From Kribbella sp. NBC_01245 (GTDB taxonomy: Bacteria > Actinomycetota > Actinomycetes > Propionibacteriales > Kribbellaceae): a stretch of 64,000 bases of DNA. The notes beneath the pieces are model-generated. The model had not been told where the DNA came from, did not search any database, and saw nothing but the letters and a program-made list of their open reading frames with translations. Of the stretch, positions 55,376-64,000 are shown one piece after another. The position numbers were made by a program, and so were the translations under genes. How positions within the stretch are numbered: the first letter of the stretch is position 1; each line of letters begins with the position of its first letter. The DNA is taken from the NCBI RefSeq assembly GCF_036226525.1, contig NZ_CP108487.1, positions 930,001 to 994,000 on the forward strand, read 5' to 3'.

Positions 55376-56479
55376 ATGACACAGTCCTCCCTCGATTCGA
55401 CCCCACCGCGGCGTCCGCGCGGACGCCGTACCGCACTCGTCCTCGTCGGCGCCCTGATCGCGAGCGCCATCGCCTTGGTCGCAGGAACGTCGGCGAACGC
55501 GGCCAACCAGCAGGAGCTCGACGCTGCGCCTGCCTCGACGTACGCCGGCTATCTGTTCTCCTACTTCACCGGCGAGAACACCTCCGCGGGCGAGCAGGTC
55601 TACTTCGGGCTCAGTCAGGGCAACGACCCGACCCGGTGGCGCCAACTCAACGCCGGACGGCCCGTGTTGACCACGACGGTGGGGACCCGCGGCGTGCGGG
55701 ACCCGTTCATCATCCGCTCACCGCAGGGCGACAAGTTCTACCAGATCGCCACCGACCTGCGGATGTACGGCAACGGCAACTGGGACCAGGTCCAGCGGAC
55801 CGGCAGCAAGTCGATCGTGGTCTGGGAGTCGACCGACCTGGTGAACTGGAGCGCGCCGCGCCTGGCACGCGTCTCGCCGGATACGGCAGGCAACACCTGG
55901 GCGCCGGAGGCGTACTACGACGAGGGCCTCGGCCGGTACGTCGTGTTCTGGGCGTCGAAGCTGTACTCCGCCAGCGACCCGAACCACACCCGCACCACCT
56001 ACAACCGCATGATGTACGCCACGACGTCCGACTTCCGCACGTTCAGCGCTCCACAGGTCTGGGTCGACAAGGGCTACTCCACGATCGACTCGACGCTCAT
56101 CAAGCACAACGGGACCTATCACCGCTTCACGAAGGACGAGCGCAGTTCGTCCCAGTCCGCGTGCGGGAAGTTCATCCTCGGCGAGAAGTCGACGACCATC
56201 CTCAACCGCAACTACTCGTTCGTCGCCGAATGCCTCGGCAAGAACGCGATCAGCCGGGGCGAGGGGCCGCTGGTCTTCAAGTCGAACACGGCCGAGCGCT
56301 GGTACATGTTCATCGACGAGTACGGCGGCAGGGGCTACATCCCGTTCACCACCACGGACTTGAACGCTCGGCAATGGTCGCCCGTGTCCGGCTACACGAT
56401 GCCCGGCCGGCCGCGTCACGGCACAGTCCTGCCGGTCACCCAGGCCGAGTACGACCGCCTGCTGCAGCGCTGGGGCTGA
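55376..56479 (+). CDS. Secreted GH43-family enzyme
   Basis: The ATG at 55376 begins a signal peptide with a Pro-Arg-rich n-region and long hydrophobic core (about 20-43). The 367-residue enzyme is a five-bladed propeller: GVRDPFIIRSPQGDKFYQIATDL provides the catalytic Asp, and NTWAPEAYYDEGLGRYVVFW the acid Glu. DSTLIKHNGTYHRFTKDE is a further family segment. GH43 members are arabinofuranosidases, xylosidases or exo-galactanases; arabinose or galactose release from pectin side chains fits best here. There is no CBM. Confidence 0.82.
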   Translation: MTQSSLDSTPPRRPRGRRTALVLVGALIASAIALVAGTSANAANQQELDAAPASTYAGYLFSYFTGENTSAGEQVYFGLSQGNDPTRWRQLNAGRPVLTTTVGTRGVRDPFIIRSPQGDKFYQIATDLRMYGNGNWDQVQRTGSKSIVVWESTDLVNWSAPRLARVSPDTAGNTWAPEAYYDEGLGRYVVFWASKLYSASDPNHTRTTYNRMMYATTSDFRTFSAPQVWVDKGYSTIDSTLIKHNGTYHRFTKDERSSSQSACGKFILGEKSTTILNRNYSFVAECLGKNAISRGEGPLVFKSNTAERWYMFIDEYGGRGYIPFTTTDLNARQWSPVSGYTMPGRPRHGTVLPVTQAEYDRLLQRWG

Positions 56480-56520
56480 ACCCCGCGGTCATTTCGAGCC
56501 ATTCGTCTCAGGAGGCAACA

Positions 56521-58422
56521 ATGAGCAACAGGCACATGCTGCGCGCCATCGCGGGGCTGACCGCTCTCGCGACCGTGGTGGCAGCCGGGACCCAGGCGAC
56601 GGTGCCGGCCCACGCCGTTTTCGGCACCGCGGACATCAAACCGATCGAAAGCAACATCGCTGCCAAGTTCTGGGCCTCGGCCACGGCGAGCAGCGGCTCG
56701 TCCACCGCCCGGCGGGCCATCGACGGCGATCCCGCGACGGCCTGGGCCACGGACAAGGCCGGCCCACAGCGGCTGACCGTTGATCTCGGCGGCGCCTACG
56801 ACAACCTGCGTAAGGTGCGGGTCCGGTTCGCGGATCCGGGCATGGTGAACAGGTACGTCGTTGAGGCGTCGTCCGACGGTCGCCGCTGGTCCAGAATTGC
56901 CGACCGGTCCGACGCTCGCGTCCGATCGCGTGGTGCCGTCCACTTGTTCACCCGGCCTGGAACGCGTTTCGTGCGGCTCACCATCGCCGGCCGTGCCGGA
57001 GTGGGCGTCAGTGAGCTCGAGGTCTTCAACTACCTGCGCGACGATCTCGTCCTCGGTGCCGACCTGTCGTGGATAGACGACTACCAGACCCGGGAGTACT
57101 GGGTCGATCCGCTGGCGGCCGATCGCGGCGCCGGGCCGAACTTGCTGGACGTGGTCAAGGATCGCGGCATGCAGCACTCGAGGTTGCGGATCTGGAACGA
57201 GCCGAGGAGCGAGAGCACCGGGGAGCCGACACCCGTTCCACGCCAAGGGCCGGAGCGATCGCTTCAGTCGGCACAGTGGATCAAGCAGCGGGGCATGGGC
57301 CTCGGTATCGACTTCCACTACGCGGACTCGTGGGCAGACCCGAGCAAGCAGCCGAAACCACGCGACTGGGCTGAGCTGGAGTTCGACGAGCTGACCCGTT
57401 CGGTGTACGACTTCACTGCCGACTATCTTCGCCGGCTGGCCGCGCAGGGCACCGTTCCGGACAAGGTTGCTGTCGGCAACGAGATCATCAACGGCTTCAT
57501 GTACGGCAGTGAGGCCGCCCTCATCGGTACGACGGCCCCGCCGTACTTCGTCGACCAGGCCTCGATCTACCAGTCCAAGCCCGGTGGCGGCCTGCTCTGG
57601 AAGTACTGGGGATCGGCCGATCCCGTCGAGCAGCGGCTCTACAACGAGGCGTGGGACCGATTCACCACGCTGGCGGCGGCCGGGATCAAGGCGGTCCGCG
57701 ACGCGTCGCCACGATCCAAGGTGGAGATCCACGTCATCGTCGGCACCGGGCGATTGGCCAAGACGATGGAGTTCTGGCACCAGTTCCTCACCCGCGTCAA
57801 GGCCAAGGGGCAGGACCCGGACGTGCTCGCGATCTCGTACTACCCGGAGTGGCACGGCACGCCCGAAGCCCTCGACGTCAACCTGCACACGATGGCCACC
57901 ACCTACCCCGACTACGAGCTCGACGTCGCCGAGACCTCCTACCCGGCGTCGGGCGGCAACGGCACACCGATGCCGAACTCACCCTTCCCGCGCACCATCC
58001 AGGGGCAAGCGGATGCGATCCAGCGGGTCTTCCAGGCCGCCAATGACGTGGTCGACAACCAGGGGAGTGGCGTGCTGACCTGGGAACCGGCCGGCTGGCA
58101 ATCGATGTTCCGCGCCGTACCCAATCTGCCGAACACCTGGGAACCGCACGCGTCGATCAACGTGTACAACGCCAGCCGGGCAAAGCACATCCTCGAAGAC
58201 ACCGTCTACGTCACCACTGCGGTGGGCGCGACGCCGGTGCTGCCGCGCACCATCCGCATGCTCACCACCGCGACCAGAAAGGTCAGCGCCGTCCCAGTCC
58301 GCTGGCAGCCGCTGCCGCCCGCAGCGACTGACACCCCGGGCCAGATCGTCCTAGCCGGCGCGACCGAGAAGGGACCGGTGTCTGCCGTCATCGATGTGGT
58401 CGAACGTACATCCGCCCCTTAA
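56521..58422 (+). CDS. GH53 endo-beta-1,4-galactanase with F5/8 type C domain
   Basis: The 633-residue protein starts at 56521 after GGAGG. After a signal peptide (about 1-32), residues ~40-175 are a discoidin-like F5/8 C module (SSTARRAIDGDPATAWATDKAG, RFVRLTIAG). GH53 occupies ~178-555: LVLGADLSWIDDYQ, RLRIWNEPRSE, DFHYADSWADPSKQ, the acid/base Glu in VAVGNEIINGFMYG and the nucleophile in LDVAETSYPASG. The last ~75 residues resemble a bacterial Ig-like fold. It is the second GH53 in the locus and has a different binding module, suggesting a different substrate site or texture. Confidence 0.9.
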   Translation: MSNRHMLRAIAGLTALATVVAAGTQATVPAHAVFGTADIKPIESNIAAKFWASATASSGSSTARRAIDGDPATAWATDKAGPQRLTVDLGGAYDNLRKVRVRFADPGMVNRYVVEASSDGRRWSRIADRSDARVRSRGAVHLFTRPGTRFVRLTIAGRAGVGVSELEVFNYLRDDLVLGADLSWIDDYQTREYWVDPLAADRGAGPNLLDVVKDRGMQHSRLRIWNEPRSESTGEPTPVPRQGPERSLQSAQWIKQRGMGLGIDFHYADSWADPSKQPKPRDWAELEFDELTRSVYDFTADYLRRLAAQGTVPDKVAVGNEIINGFMYGSEAALIGTTAPPYFVDQASIYQSKPGGGLLWKYWGSADPVEQRLYNEAWDRFTTLAAAGIKAVRDASPRSKVEIHVIVGTGRLAKTMEFWHQFLTRVKAKGQDPDVLAISYYPEWHGTPEALDVNLHTMATTYPDYELDVAETSYPASGGNGTPMPNSPFPRTIQGQADAIQRVFQAANDVVDNQGSGVLTWEPAGWQSMFRAVPNLPNTWEPHASINVYNASRAKHILEDTVYVTTAVGATPVLPRTIRMLTTATRKVSAVPVRWQPLPPAATDTPGQIVLAGATEKGPVSAVIDVVERTSAP

Positions 58423-58439
58423 CCACAGCACGGAGACCA

Positions 58440-59849
58440 ATGATGGAACTCAGATCGTCGTTCATCGCTGCCACCGTTATCGCCTGCTCGGCCGTCATGT
58501 TGCCGGCCGCACCCGCATCGGCGGCACCGACCCGGTACGAAGCCGAGTCCGCGCCGGCGACGTGCAGCGGCACCATCGACACGGACCACGCGGGCTACTC
58601 GGGGACAGGATTCTGCAACGGTGCGAACGCCGTTGGCGCCGCGGCACAATTCACTGTCAACGCCACGACGTCGGGCACCGCTACGGTGGGGATCCGATTC
58701 GCGAGCGGTACCACGACCGCCCGGCCCGCGGACGTCATCGTGAACGGCTCGAGGGTCTCGGCCACGACGTTCGAGGGAACCGGTACCTGGTCGTCGTGGT
58801 CGACCAAAACCCTTGCGGTGCAGGTGAACGCGGGCAGCAACACGATCGGGCTCAGCCCGACCACCGCCGCCGGCCTTCCCAACGTGGACTACGTCGAGTT
58901 CGAGGTGACGGCCGGCGGGTCGCCTGGCACGGGCCGGCTGGATGACCCGAACCTCCAGTACTACGGTCGCTGGAATCGGTCGAACTCGTCCTTCTACACG
59001 ATGGGCTGGGCCGGCGGCTACGTCGATGCGCGGTTCACCGGGAGCTCAATCGGCGTACGTCAGCGAAACGCCATCGACCTGTTCTACTCCATCGACGGCG
59101 GATCGTTGCGCTGGCGTCGTAACGTCTCGGGGAACGTCACTCTCGCCACCGGGTTGGCGACTGGCTCGCACAGCGTGCGCATCGGCTATCGGGAGCGAGC
59201 CGGTTCGTACAACGGCGATGCGGGCTTCGGCGGCCTCATCCTCGCCGGGGGAGGGCAGACCGCGCCGGTCGCCCGGCCGCAGAACCTCGTCGAGTTCATC
59301 GGTGACTCGATCACTGTCGGCCAGCCCAACGCCGACCGGCCTTTCGTCGCCTACCCGTGGCGGGCCGGCGAGGCGCTCGGAGCGGGGCACACCCAGGTGG
59401 CTGAAGGTGGCGCCTGCCTGGTCAGCCGGGACTGCGTCGGAATGATGGACTGGTTCCGCCGCTCGACGTCGCGGGCGACAACCGACGACTGGAACTTCTC
59501 GACCTATCAGGCGACCGGGGTCGTCATCAACCTGGGCACCAACGACGTCGGTCATGGCGTATCCGCGGCGCAGTTCCAGCAGGGGTACGTCGTCCTGCTC
59601 GAGCGGGTTCGCCGGGCCTACCCGAATGCTCACATCTTCGCGATGCAGACCTTCCGGAACCGGTACGTGCCGGAGACGCGCAACGCCGTCGCGGCCCGCA
59701 CTGCGGCCGGAGACAGCAAGGTCCACTTCGTCGATACGACCGGCTGGATCAATACGACCACTGACCTGGTCGACGCCGTCCATCCCAGCCCGACCGGCCA
59801 CGCCAAGATCGCCCAACGGCTGGCGCCGATCCTCGACCAGTACCTCTGA
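58440..59849 (+). CDS. CE2-type SGNH esterase with N-terminal CBM35
   Basis: The 469-residue protein starts with MMELRSSF; ATG at 58440 or 58443 both fit GGAG upstream. A signal peptide (about 1-28) is followed by a CBM35 (about 29-155; RYEAESAPATCSG, PNVDYVEFEV), a jellyroll lobe (about 165-285; SIGVRQRNAIDLFYSIDGG) and an SGNH domain. The SGNH blocks are VEFIGDSITVGQ (Ser), INLGTNDVGHG (Asn) and DAVHPSPTGHAK (Asp-His). This two-lobe layout is that of CE2 acetylesterases. It likely removes acetyl groups from pectin or galactan-linked sugars. Confidence 0.85.
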   Translation: MMELRSSFIAATVIACSAVMLPAAPASAAPTRYEAESAPATCSGTIDTDHAGYSGTGFCNGANAVGAAAQFTVNATTSGTATVGIRFASGTTTARPADVIVNGSRVSATTFEGTGTWSSWSTKTLAVQVNAGSNTIGLSPTTAAGLPNVDYVEFEVTAGGSPGTGRLDDPNLQYYGRWNRSNSSFYTMGWAGGYVDARFTGSSIGVRQRNAIDLFYSIDGGSLRWRRNVSGNVTLATGLATGSHSVRIGYRERAGSYNGDAGFGGLILAGGGQTAPVARPQNLVEFIGDSITVGQPNADRPFVAYPWRAGEALGAGHTQVAEGGACLVSRDCVGMMDWFRRSTSRATTDDWNFSTYQATGVVINLGTNDVGHGVSAAQFQQGYVVLLERVRRAYPNAHIFAMQTFRNRYVPETRNAVAARTAAGDSKVHFVDTTGWINTTTDLVDAVHPSPTGHAKIAQRLAPILDQYL

Positions 59850-59889
59850 TCACCGCAATGGCACAGGTAGCCCAAACAGAGGAGTCAAA

Positions 59890-61416
59890 ATGATGAGGAA
59901 GTTTTCCAGACGAACGATGGCAGCGGCGCTGGTCCCCCTTGCGCTGACTTTGACGTTGGCCGGCGGCATCTCGACCGCAGGCGCAAGTACGCCGGCGCTC
60001 CAGCCTGCCGCGAGTGCCACGATACAAAATGACGTGTTCTGGAAGGACACCGCCGGGAATCCGATCTATTCCCAGGGTGGCGGCGTGCTGAAAGTCGGCA
60101 GCACGTACTACTGGTATGGAGTGAAATACAACGGCGCGGTCACCTATTACAACAACCCCGCCGCTGGAAAGAATAGCAACACTTCCTTCAATGCCATCAC
60201 CATCTATTCTTCCACCGATCTGGCGAACTGGAAGTTCGAGGGCAACGCGATGACGTCCGCGGAGCTCAGGGGCGGCTGGATCGGCCGGGTGGGCGTTGCG
60301 CGCAACCCCACCACGGGCAAGTACGTGCTGGTCTCTCAGCTCGACAGCGGGCTGGTTTTCGCCACCAGTAGCACGCCGAACGGCCGCTTCACGCGGGCGG
60401 CCACCCAGTCGAACATCGCGAATGTCACCACCGGCATGTCCGGGGATCAATCGATCTTCACCGACGACGACGGCCGAGCGTACGTGATCTTCAGCAACAA
60501 GAGCGGTAGATCCCACCTGTACGTTTCACCGCTCCGCACGTCCGACTACCTGCACGTCGAACCCGCTAGGAATATTTACAACAGTTCTTCGGGTGGGCGT
60601 GAAGGCAATATCATGTTCAAGAACGCCGGGACGTATTACTTCTGTTCTTCCGATCTGCACGGCTGGAATTCCTCCCGGACGTACTGCATCACCTCCAGGA
60701 ACATCTATGGCCCGTATTCTTCGGAGTTCGTGTTGCAGGGCACCAGTGCCGATTTCTCGCACGTGACGCAGACCGGTCTGGCGTTTTCGGTGAACGGTTC
60801 CGCGGGGTCGTTCGTCATGTTCGGCGGAGATCGCTGGAGCGACTTCGCCGGAAACGGGATCGGCTACAACGACTGGATGCCGGTCACCTTCAACGGGACG
60901 ACGCCGGTCTTCCATTCGCTGAACCAGTGGAACGTCGACGCCGCCGCGGGGACGTGGTCCGTCGGCAGCGGCAACAACTACGTCCTGAACCCGAGCGTCG
61001 AGGCCGACCGAGTTGCCCAGAACAAGCTCGCCGGGTGGACGAACGCGGACAACGTCAGCGGCGACCCGAACAGCAACAAACTCGGCGGGCACACTGGACG
61101 CTGGGCGATGTCGCAGTACTACTCGTCCGCTTACAACGCCAGCATGTCCCAGAACATCTCGGTGCCGAACGGAACCTATACCTTGTCGGCCTGGGTCAAG
61201 AGCAGTGGCGGGCAGAAGAGGGCGAACATCTTCGCCAAGAACTTCGGTGCAAGCGAGCTGAATCGTTCGATCAGCCAGTCGATGGGCAGCTGGACGAAGA
61301 TCAGCGTCCCCGGCATCACCGTGACCAACGGGTCCATCCAGGTCGGCGTGCTGTCCGACGCGAATGCGGGCAACTGGGTGAACGTCGACGACTTCAGCCT
61401 CGTGCGAACCATCTAG
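59890..61416 (+). CDS. Secreted GH43-like enzyme with C-terminal CBM
   Basis: The 508-residue protein starts at 59890 (GAGGAG upstream) with a signal peptide ending GASTPAL. Residues ~45-355 are a five-bladed propeller of the GH43_24-like type: NPIYSQGGGVLKVGSTYYWYG at the first blade, MSGDQSIFTDDDGRAYVIFS for the second catalytic acid region, and SSGGREGNIMFKNAGTYYF. Related enzymes include exo-beta-1,3-galactanases. Residues ~365-508 form a beta-sandwich with NYVLNPSVEADRVAQNKLAGW, as in CBM4/9-like modules. The G+C content is low in places (60121-60180 is about 52% by hand count). Confidence 0.8.
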   Translation: MMRKFSRRTMAAALVPLALTLTLAGGISTAGASTPALQPAASATIQNDVFWKDTAGNPIYSQGGGVLKVGSTYYWYGVKYNGAVTYYNNPAAGKNSNTSFNAITIYSSTDLANWKFEGNAMTSAELRGGWIGRVGVARNPTTGKYVLVSQLDSGLVFATSSTPNGRFTRAATQSNIANVTTGMSGDQSIFTDDDGRAYVIFSNKSGRSHLYVSPLRTSDYLHVEPARNIYNSSSGGREGNIMFKNAGTYYFCSSDLHGWNSSRTYCITSRNIYGPYSSEFVLQGTSADFSHVTQTGLAFSVNGSAGSFVMFGGDRWSDFAGNGIGYNDWMPVTFNGTTPVFHSLNQWNVDAAAGTWSVGSGNNYVLNPSVEADRVAQNKLAGWTNADNVSGDPNSNKLGGHTGRWAMSQYYSSAYNASMSQNISVPNGTYTLSAWVKSSGGQKRANIFAKNFGASELNRSISQSMGSWTKISVPGITVTNGSIQVGVLSDANAGNWVNVDDFSLVRTI

Positions 61417-61439
61417 CGTCGACACCACGGAGACCGACG

Positions 61440-63083
61440 ATGAAACTCACGTCCTGCCTCAAGATTTCCACCGTCTCTGCCGCCCTGCTGGCCGTTGCGG
61501 CAACCATCTTCTCCGCCATCGTCGCGACGGCGGCTCCGACTCGGTACGAGGCCGAGTTGGCGCCGGCCACGTGTGACGGAGTTGTCGCTTCCACGCACGC
61601 CGGCTACTCCGGCAGCGGGTATTGCGATGGCAGAAACGCCGTCGGCGCGGCAGCCCAATTCGCGGTCGACACCTCCGCGGCCGGGACGGCGAAGCTCACG
61701 GTGCGGTTCGCCAACGGCACCGCGGCCATCCGCCTCGCGGACGTCGTGGTTAACGGTTCGAAGGCTGCGGCGGTGGCATTCGACACCACCGGCGGCTGGG
61801 CGACGTGGACGACGACGACGGTGACGCTGTCGTTGAACTCCGGCACCAACACCGTGCGGTTCAGCCCCACCAGCGCTGACGGCTTACCCAACATCGACTA
61901 CGCCGAGTTCGACGTGACGGCCCAGTCTCGCTCGGAGGCCGAGGTGTCACCGGCGACCTGTGACGGCACTATCGACTCGAACTACGCAGGCTTCTCCGGG
62001 ACCGGATTCTGCAATGGCGCCAACGCGATCGGCGCGGCGGCACAATTCGTCGTCAGCGCTACGGGGGCAGGATCGGTGACGCTGTCGGTCCGGTTCGCCA
62101 ACGGTACGACGGCGCGACCGGCCGACGTACTGGTGAACGGAACCAGGGTGCAGTCGACATCGTTCGAGAGCACCGGCGCGTGGGCGACGTGGTCGACAAA
62201 GACGATGACGGTGTCGCTGAACTCTGGCAGCAATACCGTGCGGTTCAGTCCGACCACGTCCGGTGGACTTCCGAACATCGACTACCTCGATCTGACGCTG
62301 GAGCCCAACCCGACACCGTGTGATCCGCCGACGACCCCGCCAACGACTCCGCCCACGCAGCCCCGGGTCACCATCTGGCTGGCCGGCGACTCCACGATGG
62401 CGAACCCTTCGGGCGGAGCAACCTGCCCAGTCGGGTGGGGCCACCAATTCGCCCAGTACTTCAACAGCAATGTGACCGTGAAGAACAGCGCTGTCGGCGG
62501 CCGAAGCATCCAGACGTGGCTGTACGACCCCAACGTCAGCAGCAGCAAGAACTCGGCCGGCGAGTGCATCATCAATCCGGTCACCTATTCCGAACGTTGG
62601 CGGGCGATGCTCGACTCGGCCAATGGCATGAAGCCCGGCGACTATCTGTTCATCCAGTTCGGAATCAACGACGGTTCCAGCACCTGCCCGCGGCACGTGG
62701 GGTCGGCACGCTACCGCGAGCTGCTCGGCATGATGGCAAGCGCAGCCAAGGCACGCGGCGCTCATCCCGTGTTCCTGACTCCGGTCGCCGCGCTGAGGTG
62801 TTCGGGCAGCACCGCGGTGGGCAATCGTGGGTTCATCACCGAGACGAACACGGCCGCCGGCACCAGCCAGGTGCCCGTCATCGACCTGCACAGGCTGAGT
62901 TACACCCTCTACAACACGCTCCGGTTCTGCCCCTTCAACGGCGATTGGGGTTCCGGTCCGGTGGGCGCCTTCTTCTGCAACGACCACACTCACTTCGATG
63001 TGACCGGAGCCCGGCAGATCGCCGGTGTTGTCAGCAAGGCGGTCCGCGATCAGCGCATCCCGCTTGCCGCCTACCTCAAGTGA
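61440..63083 (+). CDS. Rhamnogalacturonan acetylesterase (CE12) with two CBM35 modules
   Basis: The 547-residue protein starts at 61440 with a signal peptide ending VATAAPT. Two CBM35-like modules follow (about 32-160 with RYEAELAPATCDG, PNIDYAEFDV; about 162-288 with RSEAEVSPATCDG, PNIDYLDLT). A Pro-Thr linker (PPTTPPTTPPTQP) leads to a CE12 SGNH core (about 308-547): WLAGDSTMANP (Ser), FIQFGINDGSS (Asn) and NDHTHFDVTGA (Asp-His). The second module has lost the Arg-Tyr start seen in the others. It is the second CE12 of the locus. Confidence 0.88.
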   Translation: MKLTSCLKISTVSAALLAVAATIFSAIVATAAPTRYEAELAPATCDGVVASTHAGYSGSGYCDGRNAVGAAAQFAVDTSAAGTAKLTVRFANGTAAIRLADVVVNGSKAAAVAFDTTGGWATWTTTTVTLSLNSGTNTVRFSPTSADGLPNIDYAEFDVTAQSRSEAEVSPATCDGTIDSNYAGFSGTGFCNGANAIGAAAQFVVSATGAGSVTLSVRFANGTTARPADVLVNGTRVQSTSFESTGAWATWSTKTMTVSLNSGSNTVRFSPTTSGGLPNIDYLDLTLEPNPTPCDPPTTPPTTPPTQPRVTIWLAGDSTMANPSGGATCPVGWGHQFAQYFNSNVTVKNSAVGGRSIQTWLYDPNVSSSKNSAGECIINPVTYSERWRAMLDSANGMKPGDYLFIQFGINDGSSTCPRHVGSARYRELLGMMASAAKARGAHPVFLTPVAALRCSGSTAVGNRGFITETNTAAGTSQVPVIDLHRLSYTLYNTLRFCPFNGDWGSGPVGAFFCNDHTHFDVTGARQIAGVVSKAVRDQRIPLAAYLK

Positions 63084-63106
63084 GCCCGAACCTCGGAGGA
63101 GCTCGA

Positions 63107-64000
63107 ATGTATGTCGATCACCGGCGAACCCGCCGGCCTCACTGGCCTCGGGCCGTGGCGGCGCTGGTCGCGGTGGCCGTCGGTCTCGTCGTACCAACGG
63201 AGGAAGCCGGTGCGGCAGATGGCGTATTCATCGACGAGACGTTCAGCGTGCAAACGATGCCCGCGAATTTCGGGTTCCGTACGGGAGCCGAGGTGAGTAA
63301 CGGTGTTCTGAACGTCACCAAAGGGATGGGCAACTACACCACCTCGGTCAAGCCGTTCGACGCCGACGTGGCGCAGGCGAAGACGCTCGACCTGAGCTTC
63401 GACTGGCGGACGGCGGTCGCCAGCAGCGGCCACAAAACGGGCATCGAGCTCCGCGATGGCCAGGGCAACCTCGTGTTCGCCCTGGCCGGAACGGGCACCC
63501 AACTCCGGTACGGCGTCACCGGTCCGGTGTCCGCCTCGACGTCCGCACCGGACTCCCTCAACCCGGTCTGGACCAAGATCGCCTTCGACCGCGCCAAGTG
63601 GCACACGGTGAACCTGCACCTCGACTTCACCCTGCAGCGAGTGCAGTACCTGATCGCCACCAGGGAGACCTCCGCGACCGTGATGGCATCCGGCACGGCG
63701 AGCATCACCGGCAAGAACCTCGCCAAACTCGTCGCCTGCAACTACTACGGAACCGGCGTACAGTCCATCGACCACTTCCGCCTCACCGAGCCGGCGAACC
63801 CGGTCAACGGACGGTTGAAGAACAAGAGGGTGTACGCCTTCGGCGACAGCATCGTCCAGGGGCACACGTATGCGCGCAGCTTCGTGAACCTCGCGGCCGA
63901 ACGCGAACTCATGAGCCTGACCAAGTACGCGAGGAACGGTGCGACGATCGGCCCGGGCGGCGTCTCGGGCGGCCAGATCGTCACCCAGGTGCGGGGCGCT
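63107..64000 (+). CDS. Secreted SGNH/GDSL-family protein, C-terminus beyond window
   Basis: The ATG at 63107 follows GGAGGAG; the frame is open to the right edge (298 codons). A Arg-rich signal peptide ends near GAADG. Residues ~40-235 form a beta-rich domain of a concanavalin-like kind (GVLNVTKGMGNYTTSVKPF, DLSFDWRTAVASSGHKTGIEL). The SGNH block I is VYAFGDSIVQGHTYARSFVN near residue 245, and NGATIGPGG follows. The catalytic Asp-His is outside the window. It is probably another esterase of the pectin locus. Confidence 0.78.
   Translation, partial: MYVDHRRTRRPHWPRAVAALVAVAVGLVVPTEEAGAADGVFIDETFSVQTMPANFGFRTGAEVSNGVLNVTKGMGNYTTSVKPFDADVAQAKTLDLSFDWRTAVASSGHKTGIELRDGQGNLVFALAGTGTQLRYGVTGPVSASTSAPDSLNPVWTKIAFDRAKWHTVNLHLDFTLQRVQYLIATRETSATVMASGTASITGKNLAKLVACNYYGTGVQSIDHFRLTEPANPVNGRLKNKRVYAFGDSIVQGHTYARSFVNLAAERELMSLTKYARNGATIGPGGVSGGQIVTQVRGA

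Overview
The window is high-GC actinobacterial chromosome. Codon use is strongly GC-biased, secreted proteins carry Sec, Tat or lipoprotein signals, and there are CelR-type operators, an AfsR/SARP remnant and an ECF sigma/anti-sigma pair. The mix of secreted plant-polysaccharide enzymes, LVIVD-repeat proteins and Liv-type transporters fits a soil member of the Nocardioidaceae such as Kribbella. That genus is an inference from gene content; no rRNA or other taxonomic marker is present. I saw no tRNA, rRNA, CRISPR array or intact insertion sequence.

Region 1 (1-12.8 kb) holds secreted or membrane-linked proteins: a PQQ-dependent sugar dehydrogenase cut by the left edge, two intact LVIVD-repeat proteins, a 1242-residue two-domain phosphoesterase, an ECF sigma factor with its anti-sigma factor, a beta-propeller/FN3 protein and a third LVIVD gene broken by frameshifts. 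Region 2 (13.0-20.6 kb) is a compact seven-gene cluster joining the two aconitase-X subunits to a complete branched-chain-amino-acid-type ABC importer (binding protein, two permeases, two ATPases). Region 3 (20.7-34 kb) is mixed: VOC and cupin proteins, an SGNH hydrolase, two decayed genes abutting near 24.37 kb (a LamG protein and an AfsR-like regulator), a molybdopterin oxidoreductase, an extra IF-1 with a GNAT acetyltransferase, a DUF4139 protein, an FAD monooxygenase/MBL pair, a DUF2200 gene, and a GlxA-type regulator divergent from a dienelactone hydrolase.

Region 4 (34-41 kb) is for cellulose: a GH48 and a GH6 enzyme, both with CBM2, diverge from a control region carrying two perfect CelR palindromes. 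A P1-family peptidase and a GH5 enzyme with its own palindromic operator follow. Region 5 (42-64 kb, running off the right edge) is a pectin side-chain and backbone (rhamnogalacturonan-I / arabinogalactan) utilisation locus. It has a LacI regulator, a CE12 rhamnogalacturonan acetylesterase, a PL11 rhamnogalacturonan lyase, an XRE regulator, a GH16 enzyme, a CUT1 sugar importer lacking its ATPase, two GH53 endo-galactanases, an alpha/beta-hydrolase with a ricin lectin domain, two GH43 enzymes, a CE2-type esterase, a second CE12 enzyme and a further SGNH protein. Four CBM35-like modules recur among these proteins.

Five near-identical 14-bp palindromes upstream of lacI, the CE12-PL11 pair and the GH16/importer divergence suggest a single regulon run by the LacI protein. 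The likely flow is deacetylation and backbone cleavage outside the cell, galactan trimming by GH53 and GH43 enzymes, and oligosaccharide import through the CUT1 system.
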